64,000 bases of DNA, taken from contig NZ_JZEX01000119.1 in assembly GCF_000969415.1 (NCBI RefSeq), positions 62,001 through 126,000 on the forward strand, read 5' to 3'. Origin of the DNA: Devosia geojensis (GTDB lineage: Bacteria; Pseudomonadota; Alphaproteobacteria; Rhizobiales; Devosiaceae). Position 1 is the stretch's first letter, and the number at the start of each line of letters is the position of its first letter. A model generated the notes under the pieces. That model did no database searches. It was not told where the DNA came from and saw only the letters and a program-made list of their open reading frames with translations. Below, in pieces: positions 37,923-47,485 of the stretch. The position numbers and the translations under genes were made by a program.

Positions 37923-37989
37923 TAGTTTAACGATAATACAAGGCAGCACAGACCCTGAATGCAGGGCTTGCCTTGCCGAGGGAGGACAC

Positions 37990-38886
37990 ATGGCCTTGCG
38001 CTGGAGCCGCATCGCACCGCAGCTGGCACTGACCCCCGCGCTCGCCGTCACGGCGGTGGCGTTCGTCGGATCCATCGGCTGGACGATCTACCTGTCGTTC
38101 ACCCGCAGCCGCAGGCTGCCGGAATACACCATCGACTGGTCGGAATGGGGCCGGCAGTACCAGCGCCTCTTCAACGATGCGGCCTGGGGGATCTCGCTGC
38201 GCAACCTCATCGTCCTGGGCCTCGGCAGCGCGCTCGCCATCGTCTTCGGCTTCATCCTCGCAGCCATGATCGAACGCGAGAAACGCGGCGAAAGCTTCTT
38301 CCGCACGGTCTTCCTCTATCCGCTGGCCGTCTCGCTCATCGTCACCGGCGCGGCCTGGCGCTGGATGTTCAATCCCGAGCTCGGCATCGAGAACGTGCTG
38401 CACCAGATGGGGCTGACCTTCGTCAATTTCTCCTGGCTCGCCAGCGCCGAGACGGCCATGTGGGGCATCATCCTCGCCTCGGTCTGGCAGAGCTCGGGCT
38501 TCTACATGGCCCTGATGCTGGCGGGCCTCAAATCGATCAATTCCGAGATCTGGAGCGCGGCCAAGCTCGACGGCGTACCGATCTGGCGGCTTTATGTCGA
38601 GATCATCATCCCGATGATGAAGTTCACGTTCATCACCTGCGCGATCCTCCTCTCGCTCGGCGTCATCAAGGCTTACGACGTCATCGTCGCCATGACGCTC
38701 GGCGGGCCGGGCCAGTCCACCTACGTGCCGGCCTATTTCACCATCCAGGCGCTCTCGGCGAGCGGCAATCTCGGCTACGCGTCGGCCGCCGCCGTGATGA
38801 TGCTGGTGATCACCGCAATCGTCTTCCTGCCGCTCGTGCTGCTCACCGCCTGGCAGCAGCGGCGCCGTGCGGAGGCCGTCCGATGA
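37990..38886 (+). CDS. ABC sugar transporter permease, MalF type
   Basis: 298 residues, GGGAGGA upstream of the ATG. Six TM segments (TM1 LALTPALAVTAVAFVGSIGW). EAA loop EIWSAAKLDGVPIWRLYVEI. Overlaps the MalG-type gene by 4 bases (ATGA). First gene of a complete CUT1 importer operon in the unusual order permease-permease-ATPase-SBP. Confidence 0.95.
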   Translation: MALRWSRIAPQLALTPALAVTAVAFVGSIGWTIYLSFTRSRRLPEYTIDWSEWGRQYQRLFNDAAWGISLRNLIVLGLGSALAIVFGFILAAMIEREKRGESFFRTVFLYPLAVSLIVTGAAWRWMFNPELGIENVLHQMGLTFVNFSWLASAETAMWGIILASVWQSSGFYMALMLAGLKSINSEIWSAAKLDGVPIWRLYVEIIIPMMKFTFITCAILLSLGVIKAYDVIVAMTLGGPGQSTYVPAYFTIQALSASGNLGYASAAAVMMLVITAIVFLPLVLLTAWQQRRRAEAVR

Positions 38887-39815
38887 GCGACCTGACCATT
38901 GCCCAGAAGGCCGTCGGCGGGGAGATCGCCGTGCGCAGCGCGCCCTATTTCCCGCGCCGGCGCAAGCGCATCACCGGGCGCTCGATCGCCATCCTCGTCT
39001 TCCTCACCATCTGTGCGCTGTTCTTTGCCATCCCGCTCTACGTGGTCGTCGTCACCTCGTTCAAGTCGATGGCCCAGATCCGCGAAGGGGCGATGTTCGC
39101 CCTGCCCGGCCCGTGGACGATCGAGGCCTGGGACTATGCCTGGAACCGGGCATGCTCGGGCATCAACTGCAACGGCCTCAAGGTCGGTTTCTGGAACTCG
39201 GTCGCGATCCTCATCCCCTCGCTCATCCTTTCCATCTCGCTCTCGATGGTCACGGGCTATGCGCTGGCGCTGTGGAACGTGCGCTGGGCGGGCACATTCC
39301 TCTTCCTCCTCTTCATCTGCGCGTTCGTGCCGTTCCAGATCATCATGTTCCCGCTCATTTCAATGACCTCGACGCTCAAGGTCTACGGGTCCGTCTGGGG
39401 GGTCGCGATCGTCCACGCGGTGCTGGCGATGCCGGTGCTCGTCCTCATCTTCCGCAATTACTACAAGGATATACCGCAGGAGATCATGAGCGCGGCCATC
39501 ATGGACTCGGGCTCGTTCTGGCGGATCTTCGTCGAGATCATCCTGCCGATGTCGGGCAACATCCTCATCGTGATCCTCATCCTCCAGATCACCTCGATCT
39601 GGAACGACTATCTCATCGGCGTGACCTTCGGCGGCTTCAACGGCCAGCCTATGACCGTCAACCTCGCCAACCTCATCACCATCTCGACGGGCACCGTCGC
39701 CTACAACCAGAACATGGCGGCGGCACTGCTGACCGCCATTCCGCCGCTCGTCATCTACTTCCTCGTCGGCAAGCTCTTCGTGCAGGGCATCACCGCCGGC
39801 GCCATCAAGGGTTGA
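38883..39815 (+). CDS. ABC sugar transporter permease, MalG type
   Basis: 310 residues from ATG 38883, coupled to the MalF-type gene; another frame is open through this whole region but is a Pro/Arg/His-rich shadow. Basic N-terminus (FPRRRKRITGRS) before TM1 at about 30-55. EAA loop EIMSAAIMDSGSFWRIFVEI. C-terminal GKLFVQGITAGAIKG is diagnostic. Confidence 0.95.
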   Translation: MSDLTIAQKAVGGEIAVRSAPYFPRRRKRITGRSIAILVFLTICALFFAIPLYVVVVTSFKSMAQIREGAMFALPGPWTIEAWDYAWNRACSGINCNGLKVGFWNSVAILIPSLILSISLSMVTGYALALWNVRWAGTFLFLLFICAFVPFQIIMFPLISMTSTLKVYGSVWGVAIVHAVLAMPVLVLIFRNYYKDIPQEIMSAAIMDSGSFWRIFVEIILPMSGNILIVILILQITSIWNDYLIGVTFGGFNGQPMTVNLANLITISTGTVAYNQNMAAALLTAIPPLVIYFLVGKLFVQGITAGAIKG

Positions 39816-39822
39816 GCCCGGC

Positions 39823-40920
39823 ATGCCTCGCGTCAGCTTCGAACACATCACCAAGACCTACGGACACCTCACGGTGCTGAACGATCTCAACCTCGCCATC
39901 GACGACGGGGATTTCCTGGTACTGCTCGGTCCCTCCGGCTGCGGCAAGACCACCCTCCTGAACCTCCTCGCGGGCCTTCTCGACGTCACCGACGGGCGCA
40001 TCACGATCGGCGAGCGGGACGTGACCGACCTCGATCCCAAGGATCGCGGGTTGGCCATGGTCTTCCAGTCCTATGCGCTCTATCCGACCAAGACCGTGCG
40101 CGGAAACCTGCGCTTCGGGCTCGTCTCCTCAGGGCTGCCGCGCGAGGAGATCGACAAGCGCGTCGACTGGGCGGCAAAGCTCCTGCAGATCGAGCCGCTG
40201 CTCGACAGGAAGCCCGCGCAGCTTTCCGGCGGCCAGCGCCAGCGCGTCGCCATCGGCCGGGCGCTCGTCAAGAACGTCGGCGTCTTCCTCTTCGACGAGC
40301 CGCTCTCCAATCTCGACGCAAAGCTGCGCACCGAGATGCGGCTCGAGATCAAGAACCTGCACACGAGCCTCAAGCACACCATCGTCTACGTCACCCACGA
40401 CCAGATCGAGGCCATGACCATGGCCACCAGGATCGCGGTGATGAACGGCGGCGTCATCCAGCAGTTCGGCACGCCCGACGAGATCTACGAGACGCCCGCC
40501 AACCTCTTCGTTGCCGGCTTCATCGGCTCGCCGGCGATGAACCTCAAGCGCGGCACGCTCGCGGTTTCGGGCGACAGGCGGGCCGTGATCATCGGCCAGA
40601 CCCGGCTCGATGTCTCCGACTACCGCTTCGAGCAGCCGCCGCAGGACGGCGCCGAGGTCATCGTCGGGCTGCGCCCCGAGCACTTCCTGCCGCCGGGGAC
40701 CACGCCAGCCGATGCGGCAGGCCAGTTCACCGTGCCGGTGCGCTATGCCGAGCGCACGGGTCCGGATGCCAGCGCCTTCTTCGAGTTCGACGGCGCGCTG
40801 CTGGCGCTGCGCGTCGAGCCGTCCCTCGCTGCGCGCCTCAAGGCCGGCGAGACCGTCACCGTCGCCTTCCCACGCGGGCGGGCAAACCTCTTCGACGCCC
40901 GGACCGGGCAGCGAATGTAA
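39823..40920 (+). CDS. ABC sugar transporter ATP-binding protein, MalK/UgpC type
   Basis: 365 residues. Walker A GPSGCGKTT (36-44), Q-loop FQSYALYP, signature LSGGQRQ (134-140), Walker B VFLFDEPLSNLD, switch His in YVTHDQIEAMTM, TOBE region GLRPEHFLPPG. Seven bases after the MalG-type gene. Energises this operon's importer and, like the orphan at 778, could also serve the MalK-less system at 25953-28999. Confidence 0.95.
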   Translation: MPRVSFEHITKTYGHLTVLNDLNLAIDDGDFLVLLGPSGCGKTTLLNLLAGLLDVTDGRITIGERDVTDLDPKDRGLAMVFQSYALYPTKTVRGNLRFGLVSSGLPREEIDKRVDWAAKLLQIEPLLDRKPAQLSGGQRQRVAIGRALVKNVGVFLFDEPLSNLDAKLRTEMRLEIKNLHTSLKHTIVYVTHDQIEAMTMATRIAVMNGGVIQQFGTPDEIYETPANLFVAGFIGSPAMNLKRGTLAVSGDRRAVIIGQTRLDVSDYRFEQPPQDGAEVIVGLRPEHFLPPGTTPADAAGQFTVPVRYAERTGPDASAFFEFDGALLALRVEPSLAARLKAGETVTVAFPRGRANLFDARTGQRM

Positions 40921-40943
40921 CCAGACATCTTGAAGGGAGAGAG

Positions 40944-42191
40944 ATGATGAGAACGAGAATTGCCCTGCTTGCCGCAGGGCTGCTGTCGGGCACCTGCGTG
41001 CCCGGCGCCCTGGCCGTCGACCTCGTGGTCTATCACAGCTGGTCCGCAGCCCCGGAAGTCGCCGCGCTCAACGTGCTGCGCGCCGGCCTCGAAGAGAAGG
41101 GCCACACCTGGACCGACATCGCCATCCCGCACAACACCGGCTCCAACGTCAACCTGATGAGCCTCGTCACCGGCGGGCAGCCGCCCAACGTCTTCATGGA
41201 ATCCAATCCCGGCGTCTACCGCGACCTCGCCGGCATGGGGTTCGGCGCAACGCTCACCGACTGGTACGAGGAGAACGGCATCCTCGAGCACCTGCCGGCG
41301 TCCGTGGCCGCCTCGATCCGGGTCGACGACGAGATCGTCAAGGTGCCGACCGCGCTCCATATCGACGGCATGCTCTACTACAACATGGAAGTGGCGGAAG
41401 CCGCCGGGGTCGATCCCGCCGCCTGGACCTCGCTCGAGGAGATGTTCGCCGATTTCGACGCCATCCGCGAGGCCGGCTACGATCCCCTCGCCGTCGGAAG
41501 CCAGCCGTTCCAGGTCGGCTACCTGATGCATGCACTGACCGCCGCGATCGCCGGGCCCGACGTCTATACGCGCATCTACGGGGCCGAGGTCGATCCGGCT
41601 GCGCTCGACGATCCGGGCTTCCGCCAGACGCTCGAAACCCTGCGGCTCTTTGCCAACGAGGCCGGTCCCGAGGCGCAGAACCGCCCGTGGAACGAGACCA
41701 CCAACGAGGTCATCACCGGCAACGCGCTGATGCAGATCCACGGCGACTGGATGAAGGGCGAATGGCTGGCGGCCGGCAAGACGCCGGGCACCGATTTCGG
41801 TTGCATCGAGATCCCCGGGGCGCAGGCCGTGGTCGTCACGGTCGACGCCTGGGGCATGCTCGGCGGCGTGCCGGACGACGTCATGCAGGCCGAGCTCGAT
41901 TTTGCCTCGGTGGTGCTCGACCCCGAGATCCAGGGCGCGTTCTCGGCCGAGAAGGGCTCGACGCCGGTGCGCCTCGATGCGCCCGAGGGGAGCCTCGATG
42001 CCTGCTCGCAGAACGTCCTGCAGATCCTTTCGGACGAAGCCCGGCAGGTACAGAACCCGCACAACACCGCCGATGCCGACTGGCAGAACTCGATCTGGGA
42101 CGTGGTCTTCAACTTCTGGAGCGAGCCCAACATGACGGTCGACGAAGCCATCGAGCAGATGAAGTCGAACTACGACACCATCCTCGGCTGA
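40944..42191 (+). CDS. ABC sugar transporter substrate-binding protein, family 1
   Basis: 415 residues; Sec signal RIALLAAGLLSGTCVPGALA (about 5-24). Two adjacent ATG codons (40944, 40947) are possible behind GGGAGAG. SBP_bac_1 features: NTGSNVNLMSLVTGGQPPNVFMES, WMKGEWLAAGKTPGTDFGCI. Periplasmic. Closest in layout to glucose/mannose-type CUT1 receptors. Followed by two consecutive hairpins and then a VOC gene. Confidence 0.93.
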   Translation: MMRTRIALLAAGLLSGTCVPGALAVDLVVYHSWSAAPEVAALNVLRAGLEEKGHTWTDIAIPHNTGSNVNLMSLVTGGQPPNVFMESNPGVYRDLAGMGFGATLTDWYEENGILEHLPASVAASIRVDDEIVKVPTALHIDGMLYYNMEVAEAAGVDPAAWTSLEEMFADFDAIREAGYDPLAVGSQPFQVGYLMHALTAAIAGPDVYTRIYGAEVDPAALDDPGFRQTLETLRLFANEAGPEAQNRPWNETTNEVITGNALMQIHGDWMKGEWLAAGKTPGTDFGCIEIPGAQAVVVTVDAWGMLGGVPDDVMQAELDFASVVLDPEIQGAFSAEKGSTPVRLDAPEGSLDACSQNVLQILSDEARQVQNPHNTADADWQNSIWDVVFNFWSEPNMTVDEAIEQMKSNYDTILG

Positions 42192-42201
42192 TCCCTTTCC
42201 T

Positions 42202-42241
42202 CCCGCGACGACAGCGGGCGACCCGGCGCATCCGCGCCGGG
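42202..42241 (+). terminator. Tandem stem-loops after SBP gene
   Basis: First hairpin CCCGC (42202-42206)/GCGGG (42214-42218); second, stronger, CCCGGCGC (42222-42229)/GCGCCGGG (42234-42241) with loop ATCC. They begin 11 bases after the SBP stop. No T-run follows, so partial attenuation or mRNA stabilisation between SBP and the VOC gene is more likely than full termination. Confidence 0.55.
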
Positions 42242-42275
42242 CCGCCTGCCCCCAACCCTAGAATGGACGACCGAC

Positions 42276-42755
42276 ATGGACAAGCGCCTGCTTGATGAAG
42301 ACGAAGTGATGCAGATCTGCTTCGTCACCGACGACGTGGTGAAATCGGCCCAATGGTTCTCGGACCTGACGGGCAAGCCGATGCCCAAGGAGGGCAAGGC
42401 GGCCGATCCCGAGGAGGCCAAGGCCACCTACAACGGCATGCCGGCGGCCGTCGGCTGCCGCATCATGATGTTCAAGTTCGGCAATATCGACGTCGAGTTC
42501 CTCGAGCCCGGCCCGGAGAAGAGCGCCTGGCGCGACCTTCTCGAGGAAAAGGGCCCCGGTTGCCACCACATCGCCTTCCGCACCCGGAACCTGACCAAGC
42601 GGCACGAATACCTCGAATCCAGGGGCCACAAACTGCTGCAGCGCGGCGAGTTCGACGGCAGCCACGGGCGGTATGCCTATTACGACACGGTCAAGGACCT
42701 GGGCGTGATGATCGAGCTCCTCGAGTTCGACAAGGACAAGGAGCCACAGCCTTGA
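42276..42755 (+). CDS. VOC-family metalloprotein
   Basis: 159 residues. Putative metal ligands Gln13 (VMQICFVTD), Glu74 (IDVEFLEPG), His98 (GCHHIAFRT), Glu147 (GVMIELLEF), a Gln/Glu/His/Glu set as in some glyoxalase- and methylmalonyl-CoA-epimerase-like proteins. No close assignment can be made. Same strand and downstream of the importer, with a TIM-barrel epimerase gene after it, so a sugar-isomerisation role is plausible. Confidence 0.85.
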   Translation: MDKRLLDEDEVMQICFVTDDVVKSAQWFSDLTGKPMPKEGKAADPEEAKATYNGMPAAVGCRIMMFKFGNIDVEFLEPGPEKSAWRDLLEEKGPGCHHIAFRTRNLTKRHEYLESRGHKLLQRGEFDGSHGRYAYYDTVKDLGVMIELLEFDKDKEPQP

Positions 42756-42767
42756 GAGCTCCAGCGG

Positions 42768-42890
42768 CTCTCCCGATTTCCTCACTGACGCCGGGGGAGA
42801 GGGTTGGAGTGGGGGACCCTCCTCCGGTAGCAGGCATATGAAGGCCCCCTCACCCGGCGCTGCGCGCCGACCTCTCCCCCAAGGGAGAGG
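42768..42890. repeat. Dispersed palindromic intergenic repeat
   Basis: The VOC-TIM barrel gap contains three palindromic units: CTCTCCC (42768-42774)/GGGAGAG (42795-42801); GGCGC/GCGCC (42856-42868); CCTCTCCC (42871-42878)/GGGAGAGG (42883-42890). The CACCCGGCGCTGCGCGCCGA plus CCTCTCCC...GGGAGAGG arrangement is a repeat type I associate with intergenic spaces of many proteobacterial genomes. Only this copy is seen in the window. Confidence 0.7.
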
Positions 42891-42923
42891 TGATGCTGCC
42901 CTCCTCCGAGCCACGGTTCGACC

Positions 42924-43682
42924 ATGACCTACCGCAAAGCCTACCAGCTCTATTCCTCGCGCAACTTCCCGCCGCTTGCTGCCCAGCTCCCCACCCTCAA
43001 GTCGTTCGGCTATGACGCCATCGAACCATGGCTGCCGGCCTATGAGGCGGACCCGAAGCTCTTCCGCCGCCAGCTCGACGATGCGGGCCTTGCCTGCTAC
43101 GGCTTCCACATGCCGCTTGTAGGCCTCGTCGACGAGCCGCAGCGCTTCATCGATATCGCGCTGACGCTCGGCGCCAGCCTGATGATCCCGCCCTATGTGA
43201 CGCCGCAGGAGCGCGAGGATACGCCCGGCTACTGGCGCGGGCTCGGCGAGAAGCTGTCGCGCGGCGGCGAGCTTGCCGCGCCGCACGGGCTCAAGGTCGC
43301 CTGGCACAACCACGATTTCGAGTATCGGCCCCTGCCCGACGGCAGCCGCCCGATCGACCACATCTTCGCCACCGGCGGCGACAAGGTCTGGTTCGAGATC
43401 GACTGCGGATGGATCGTGCGCGCGGGCGCCGACCCGGCGGCCGAACTTACCCGCTATGCGGACCGAATCGTCGCCATCCAGCTCAAGGACACCGCTCCCC
43501 TCGGCACGAGCGAGGACGACGGCTGGACCGCGACCGGAGACGGCATCATCAACTGGGCCTCGCTCGTGCCGCTCTTTGCCAGGACGGCCGCCGACCATGT
43601 CGTTGCCGAGCACGACAATCCCGGCGACTGGCAATACTTCGCGCGCCGATCGATCGAAACGATGAAGGCACTGGGGCTTTAG
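42924..43682 (+). CDS. Sugar phosphate isomerase/epimerase, TIM barrel
   Basis: 252 residues of the xylose-isomerase-like TIM-barrel superfamily (AP endonuclease 2 fold). Landmarks: AYQLYSSRNFPPLAAQL, GFHMPLVGL, KVAWHNHDFEYRPLPDG (metal/substrate His), WFEIDCGWIVRAG, HVVAEHDNPGDW. Likely isomerises or epimerises the sugar brought in by the upstream importer. Its 3' end overlaps the convergent ATPase gene by 4 bases. Confidence 0.88.
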   Translation: MTYRKAYQLYSSRNFPPLAAQLPTLKSFGYDAIEPWLPAYEADPKLFRRQLDDAGLACYGFHMPLVGLVDEPQRFIDIALTLGASLMIPPYVTPQEREDTPGYWRGLGEKLSRGGELAAPHGLKVAWHNHDFEYRPLPDGSRPIDHIFATGGDKVWFEIDCGWIVRAGADPAAELTRYADRIVAIQLKDTAPLGTSEDDGWTATGDGIINWASLVPLFARTAADHVVAEHDNPGDWQYFARRSIETMKALGL

Positions 43683-44653
43683 GCCGTATCGATATCGTCG
43701 CGGATGCACGCCTTGAAGTGACCGGGCGCCATTTCGCGAAGCGCCGGTACACCCGCCGCGCAAGGTTCGACGGCGAAGGGGCAGCGGGTGCGGAAGACGC
43801 AGCCGCTGGGAGGGTTGGCCGGGCTCGGGATGTCGCCCTTGAGGAGCTGGCGGGCGGCGCGCCGGGTGGGGTCGGGGGACGGCACCGCGGAAAGGAGCGC
43901 GCGCGTGTAGGGATGGCGGGGGGCGGCGTAGAGCTGCCGGCTCGGCGCCACTTCCATGACCCGGCCGAGATAGAGCACGATCACCGTATCGGCGAGGTAC
44001 TCGACCACCGCCAGGTCGTGGGCGATGAAGAGCATGGTGAGGCCGAGGCGGACCTGCAGGTCGCGCAGGAGGTTGACGATCTGGGCCTGGATCGAGACGT
44101 CGAGCGCCGACACCGGCTCGTCGGCGACAATCAGCTCCGGAGCGAGCGCCAGCGCCCGCGCGATGCCGATGCGCTGGCGCTGGCCGCCGGAGAATTCGTG
44201 GGCGTAGCGCGCCATGGCGTCCGGCGGCAGGTCGACGGAGGTCAGCGCCGCGACGGCGCGCTCCTGCCGCTCCGCCCTGGTGCCTACCCGCTGGATGTCG
44301 AGGCCTTCGGTGAGGATCTCGCCGATGGTCATGCGCGGCGAGAGGCTGGCGAACGGATCCTGGAAGATGTACTGCACGCGCGCATGCATGCGGCGCAGCT
44401 CGCGGCGCGAGAGTTTCGTCGTCTCGACGCCATCGAAGCGGACGCTGCCGGCGGTCGGCTCGATGAGATGCGCGACCATGCGCCCGACGGTGGTCTTGCC
44501 GCTGCCGGACTCGCCGACGAGGCTGACCACCTGCCCGCGCGGAATGGCAAAGGACACGTCCTCGACGGCCCGGACGACCGGACCGCGCGAGAATGCGACC
44601 GGCGGGAAATGCTTGGTGAGGCCGTTGACCTCGAGCAGGATATCGGACGCCAT
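43679..44653 (-). CDS. ABC transporter ATP-binding protein, DppF/OppF type
   Basis: 324 residues; AGGAGGT just upstream of the ATG. Walker [11 protein letters not shown]-loop [12 protein letters not shown], signature [11 protein letters not shown], Walker [14 protein letters not shown]-terminal Cys block ([15 protein letters not shown]). Last gene of the GntR-linked minus-strand operon and partner of the DppD-type ATPase encoded 3 bases upstream. Confidence 0.95.
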   Translation of the reverse strand: MASDILLEVNGLTKHFPPVAFSRGPVVRAVEDVSFAIPRGQVVSLVGESGSGKTTVGRMVAHLIEPTAGSVRFDGVETTKLSRRELRRMHARVQYIFQDPFASLSPRMTIGEILTEGLDIQRVGTRAERQERAVAALTSVDLPPDAMARYAHEFSGGQRQRIGIARALALAPELIVADEPVSALDVSIQAQIVNLLRDLQVRLGLTMLFIAHDLAVVEYLADTVIVLYLGRVMEVAPSRQLYAAPRHPYTRALLSAVPSPDPTRRAARQLLKGDIPSPANPPSGCVFRTRCPFAVEPCAAGVPALREMAPGHFKACIRDDIDTA

Positions 44654-44656
44654 AGT

Positions 44657-45667
44657 CTAGACCTCCTGCCAGCGGATGCAGCGGCTGAGCTGGCCTTCGC
44701 CGGTATCGGCGAGCGGCGGATAGGCGCTCACGCACGCATCGATCCTGTAAGGACAGCGAGGCGCGAAGGGGCAGCCGGGCGGCAGGTTGACGAGGCTCGG
44801 GACCGAGCCGCTGATCGTCGGCAGGGGCGTGCCCGCTTCCTTCAAGGCCGTCGCCTCGCCGAGGCGCGGGACCGAGCGCATCAGGCCTTTGGTATAGGGA
44901 TGGCGCGGATGGGCGAAGACGCGCGTCACGCTGCCAGTCTCGACGATGGAGCCGGCATACATCACCGCCACCCTGTCGGCGATCTCGGCGACGACGCCGA
45001 GGTTGTGGGTGACGAAGAGCATGCCCATGCCTCGCTCCTGCTGCAGGCGGGCGAGAAGGTCGAGGATCTGCGCCTGGATGGTGACGTCGAGCGCTGTCGT
45101 CGGCTCGTCGGCGATGAGGAGCGCCGGATCGCAGGCGAGCGCCATGGCGATGGTGGCGCGCTGGCGCATGCCGCCCGAGAGCTCGTGCGGGTATTGGCCG
45201 GCGCGGCGGGCCGGGTCCGGGATGCCGACGTCTTCCAGAAGCCGGACAGCCTGCGCCCAGGCCTCTCGGCGGGACCTGCCGAGGTGGATGCGGATCGGCT
45301 CGGCGATCTGCTCGCCCACTGTATAGACCGGGTTGAGGCTGGTCAGCGGCTCCTGGAACACCATGCCGATATCGTTGCCGCGCACGCGGCGCAGCGCCTC
45401 GCCACCGATCGCCTGCAGCTCGACCATCTCGCCGCTCTTGCGGCGTAGCCGCAGGGTGCCGGCGGCAATGCGCCCGATACCGCGCGGCAAGAGGCCCATG
45501 ACGGAAAGGCCCGTCACGGATTTGCCCGAGCCCGATTCCCCGACGAGCGCGACCGTCTCGCCGGCGGCGACGGTCAGGTCGAGGTCGCGCACGGCCACCA
45601 CGTCCCCGCCGGCGATATGGAACACCGTGCGCAGGCCGGAAACAGCGAGGATCGGCTCGGGCTGCAT
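44657..45667 (-). CDS. ABC transporter ATP-binding protein, DppD type
   Basis: 336 residues. Walker [10 protein letters not shown]-loop [12 protein letters not shown], signature [11 protein letters not shown], Walker [17 protein letters not shown], Cys block [15 protein letters not shown]. One base separates it from the DapA-family gene upstream, showing tight operon packing of transport and metabolic genes. Confidence 0.95.
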   Translation of the reverse strand: MQPEPILAVSGLRTVFHIAGGDVVAVRDLDLTVAAGETVALVGESGSGKSVTGLSVMGLLPRGIGRIAAGTLRLRRKSGEMVELQAIGGEALRRVRGNDIGMVFQEPLTSLNPVYTVGEQIAEPIRIHLGRSRREAWAQAVRLLEDVGIPDPARRAGQYPHELSGGMRQRATIAMALACDPALLIADEPTTALDVTIQAQILDLLARLQQERGMGMLFVTHNLGVVAEIADRVAVMYAGSIVETGSVTRVFAHPRHPYTKGLMRSVPRLGEATALKEAGTPLPTISGSVPSLVNLPPGCPFAPRCPYRIDACVSAYPPLADTGEGQLSRCIRWQEV

Positions 45668-45668
45668 G

Positions 45669-46586
45669 TCAACTCAGCAACTGCGTCTGGCGCAGGATGC
45701 CCTCGATGACGGAAGCTTCCTCGTCGTTGAGCGGGCGCTGCGGGCGGGCCATGATGTTGGTGTCGATGACTCCCAGGCGGCGCATGGCCGTCTTGAAGGC
45801 GCCGACCCCGGCCGACCCGGGACTGGTGCGCGGCAGGCTGACGCGGACCATCTCGAAGAGCCGACAGAGCCGTTCCTGCTCCTTGCGGGCGGCGGCAAAG
45901 TCACCGGCCTGACAGAGATTCCAGAGGCGCACATAGCCGTGGGGATCGACGTTGCCGAGGCCCGGCACCACGCCGTGGGCGCCCATGGCAAGGACGCTGT
46001 CGACGACGATCTCCGAGCCGGTCATGGCGAAGAAATCGGCGAGCCCGGCCGTGTCGGCCATCACGTAGCGCAGATTGCCGTCATCGCCGCTCGAATCCTT
46101 CAATCCGGCGATCGTGCCCTCGCGGGCGAGCGTGACGGTGGTGTTGCGCTCCAGCTTCGTGCCGACGCAGACGGGGATGTCATAGGCGACCACGGGAACG
46201 TCGAGGGCCTCGCGGATATAGCGGAAGTGATCGACGATCTCGGGCTGGCTGGTGCGGGTATAGAACGGAGCGGTGACGACAACCGCATCGGCGCCGGCAG
46301 CCTGCGCGGCCTTCGCGTGGCCGATCACCCGGTCGGTGGTCGGATCGATGACGCCGACGAAGACCGGCACCCGCCCGTTCACCTGGCTGATCGCGTGCTC
46401 GACAATGCGGCGGCGCGCGGCTTGGTCATGGAAAACGACCTCGCTCGTCGAGCCGAGGACGAAAAGCCCATGCACGCCCCCATCGAGCAGGTGGTCGATG
46501 ACGCGGGTGAAGGAAGGATAGTCGACCTCGAAGGACGCGGTCAGCGGGGTGACCACCGGGGGGACGACACCGGTAAACAGCGGCAT
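45669..46586 (-). CDS. DapA/NanA-family lyase or dehydratase no. 1
   Basis: 305 residues, (beta/alpha)8 class I aldolase fold. Schiff-base Lys163 in [14 protein letters not shown], Tyr135 in [11 protein letters not shown], entry motif [11 protein letters not shown] in place of the DapA GTTGE. The family contains dihydrodipicolinate synthase, N-acetylneuraminate lyase, 2-keto-3-deoxy-sugar-acid aldolases and 5-keto-4-deoxyglucarate dehydratase (KdgD). Location inside a transporter operon excludes lysine synthesis as its main job; a keto-deoxy sugar acid is the likely substrate (inference). Confidence 0.9.
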   Translation of the reverse strand: MPLFTGVVPPVVTPLTASFEVDYPSFTRVIDHLLDGGVHGLFVLGSTSEVVFHDQAARRRIVEHAISQVNGRVPVFVGVIDPTTDRVIGHAKAAQAAGADAVVVTAPFYTRTSQPEIVDHFRYIREALDVPVVAYDIPVCVGTKLERNTTVTLAREGTIAGLKDSSGDDGNLRYVMADTAGLADFFAMTGSEIVVDSVLAMGAHGVVPGLGNVDPHGYVRLWNLCQAGDFAAARKEQERLCRLFEMVRVSLPRTSPGSAGVGAFKTAMRRLGVIDTNIMARPQRPLNDEEASVIEGILRQTQLLS

Positions 46587-46596
46587 TTGGCACCTT

Positions 46597-47484
46597 TCAG
46601 TTGAGTTCTGCGCGTGGATCGAAGGCGTCGCGAAGCCCGTCGCCCACGAAGTTGATGGCGAGCACCGTCAGGATCAGTGCCGCGCCGGGAAACATCCATT
46701 GCCAGGGGTAGTTCTCGAGCACGAGCGTCGAGCGCGCGCTGTTGAGCATGTTGCCCCAGCTGGCTTCTGGCGGGGTAACGCCGAGGCCGAGGAAGGACAG
46801 ACCCGCCTCGAGCAGGATGCCGTTGGCGACCTGGAGCGTGGCGAAGACGACGAGGATATCGATGGTGTTGGGCAGGCCGTGGCGAAAGAGCAGATGCCAG
46901 AGCCCTGCCCCCATGCCGCGCGAGGCGACGACGAAATCGCGCTCGCGCAGTTCGAGGAGGCGGGCGCGCACCATGCGCGACAACACCGGCCAGGAGAGCA
47001 GCGATATGACGAAGATCGTCGGCAGCACGCCGGTGCCGGCGATCGAGGCGAGGACCAGCAGGAAGATGACCGGCGGCAGGGTCATGGCGAGATCGACGAA
47101 GCGCATGGCGACGCCGTCGACGAGGCGGCCGGTGAAGCCGGCGATCGCGCCGACGAAGAAGCCGATGGCCGTCGAGATCACCATCGAGACGGTGGCGACG
47201 AGGAGCGAGGTGCGCCCGCCCTGTAGGAGGCGCGCCATGACGTCGCGGCCGACGCCGTCGCTGCCGAGCCAATGAGTCGGCGACGGGCCCTTGTTCATGG
47301 CCAGGAGGTCGATGTCGTTGGGCTTGTAGGGCCACCAGAAGTCGTAGGTGACGGTCGCGATGAGGATCGGGACGAGAATGGCGAGGCCGGCGACGGCGGC
47401 GCGATTGCCCATGAACCGGGAGATGGCGCGGCGGATGGGGCCAGCCGAGCGGGCGCGGGCGATGGGCTGAGACACGGCCGTCAT
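46597..47484 (-). CDS. ABC transporter permease, DppC type
   Basis: 295 residues. Family signature [23 protein letters not shown] loop [20 protein letters not shown], then [18 protein letters not shown] and C-terminal [13 protein letters not shown]. Starts one base after the DppB-type stop. With the next permease forms the channel of the GntR-linked importer. Confidence 0.95.
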   Translation of the reverse strand: MTAVSQPIARARSAGPIRRAISRFMGNRAAVAGLAILVPILIATVTYDFWWPYKPNDIDLLAMNKGPSPTHWLGSDGVGRDVMARLLQGGRTSLLVATVSMVISTAIGFFVGAIAGFTGRLVDGVAMRFVDLAMTLPPVIFLLVLASIAGTGVLPTIFVISLLSWPVLSRMVRARLLELRERDFVVASRGMGAGLWHLLFRHGLPNTIDILVVFATLQVANGILLEAGLSFLGLGVTPPEASWGNMLNSARSTLVLENYPWQWMFPGAALILTVLAINFVGDGLRDAFDPRAELN

Positions 47485-47485
47485 C

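Noticed and set aside
37959-38882. Upstream extension of the MalG-type frame to 37959
   Set aside because: This part is the alternate frame of the MalF-type gene; the ATG at 38883 with an ATGA overlap is the natural start.
42258-44735. 825-codon open frame on the minus strand
   Set aside because: It runs antisense or out of frame to VOC, epimerase and ATPase genes, is Arg/Pro/His-rich, and exists only because of high G+C third positions.
45669-46586. Biosynthetic dihydrodipicolinate synthase (DapA)
   Set aside because: Entry motif is LGSTSE rather than GTTGE, and the gene is embedded between transporter subunit genes.
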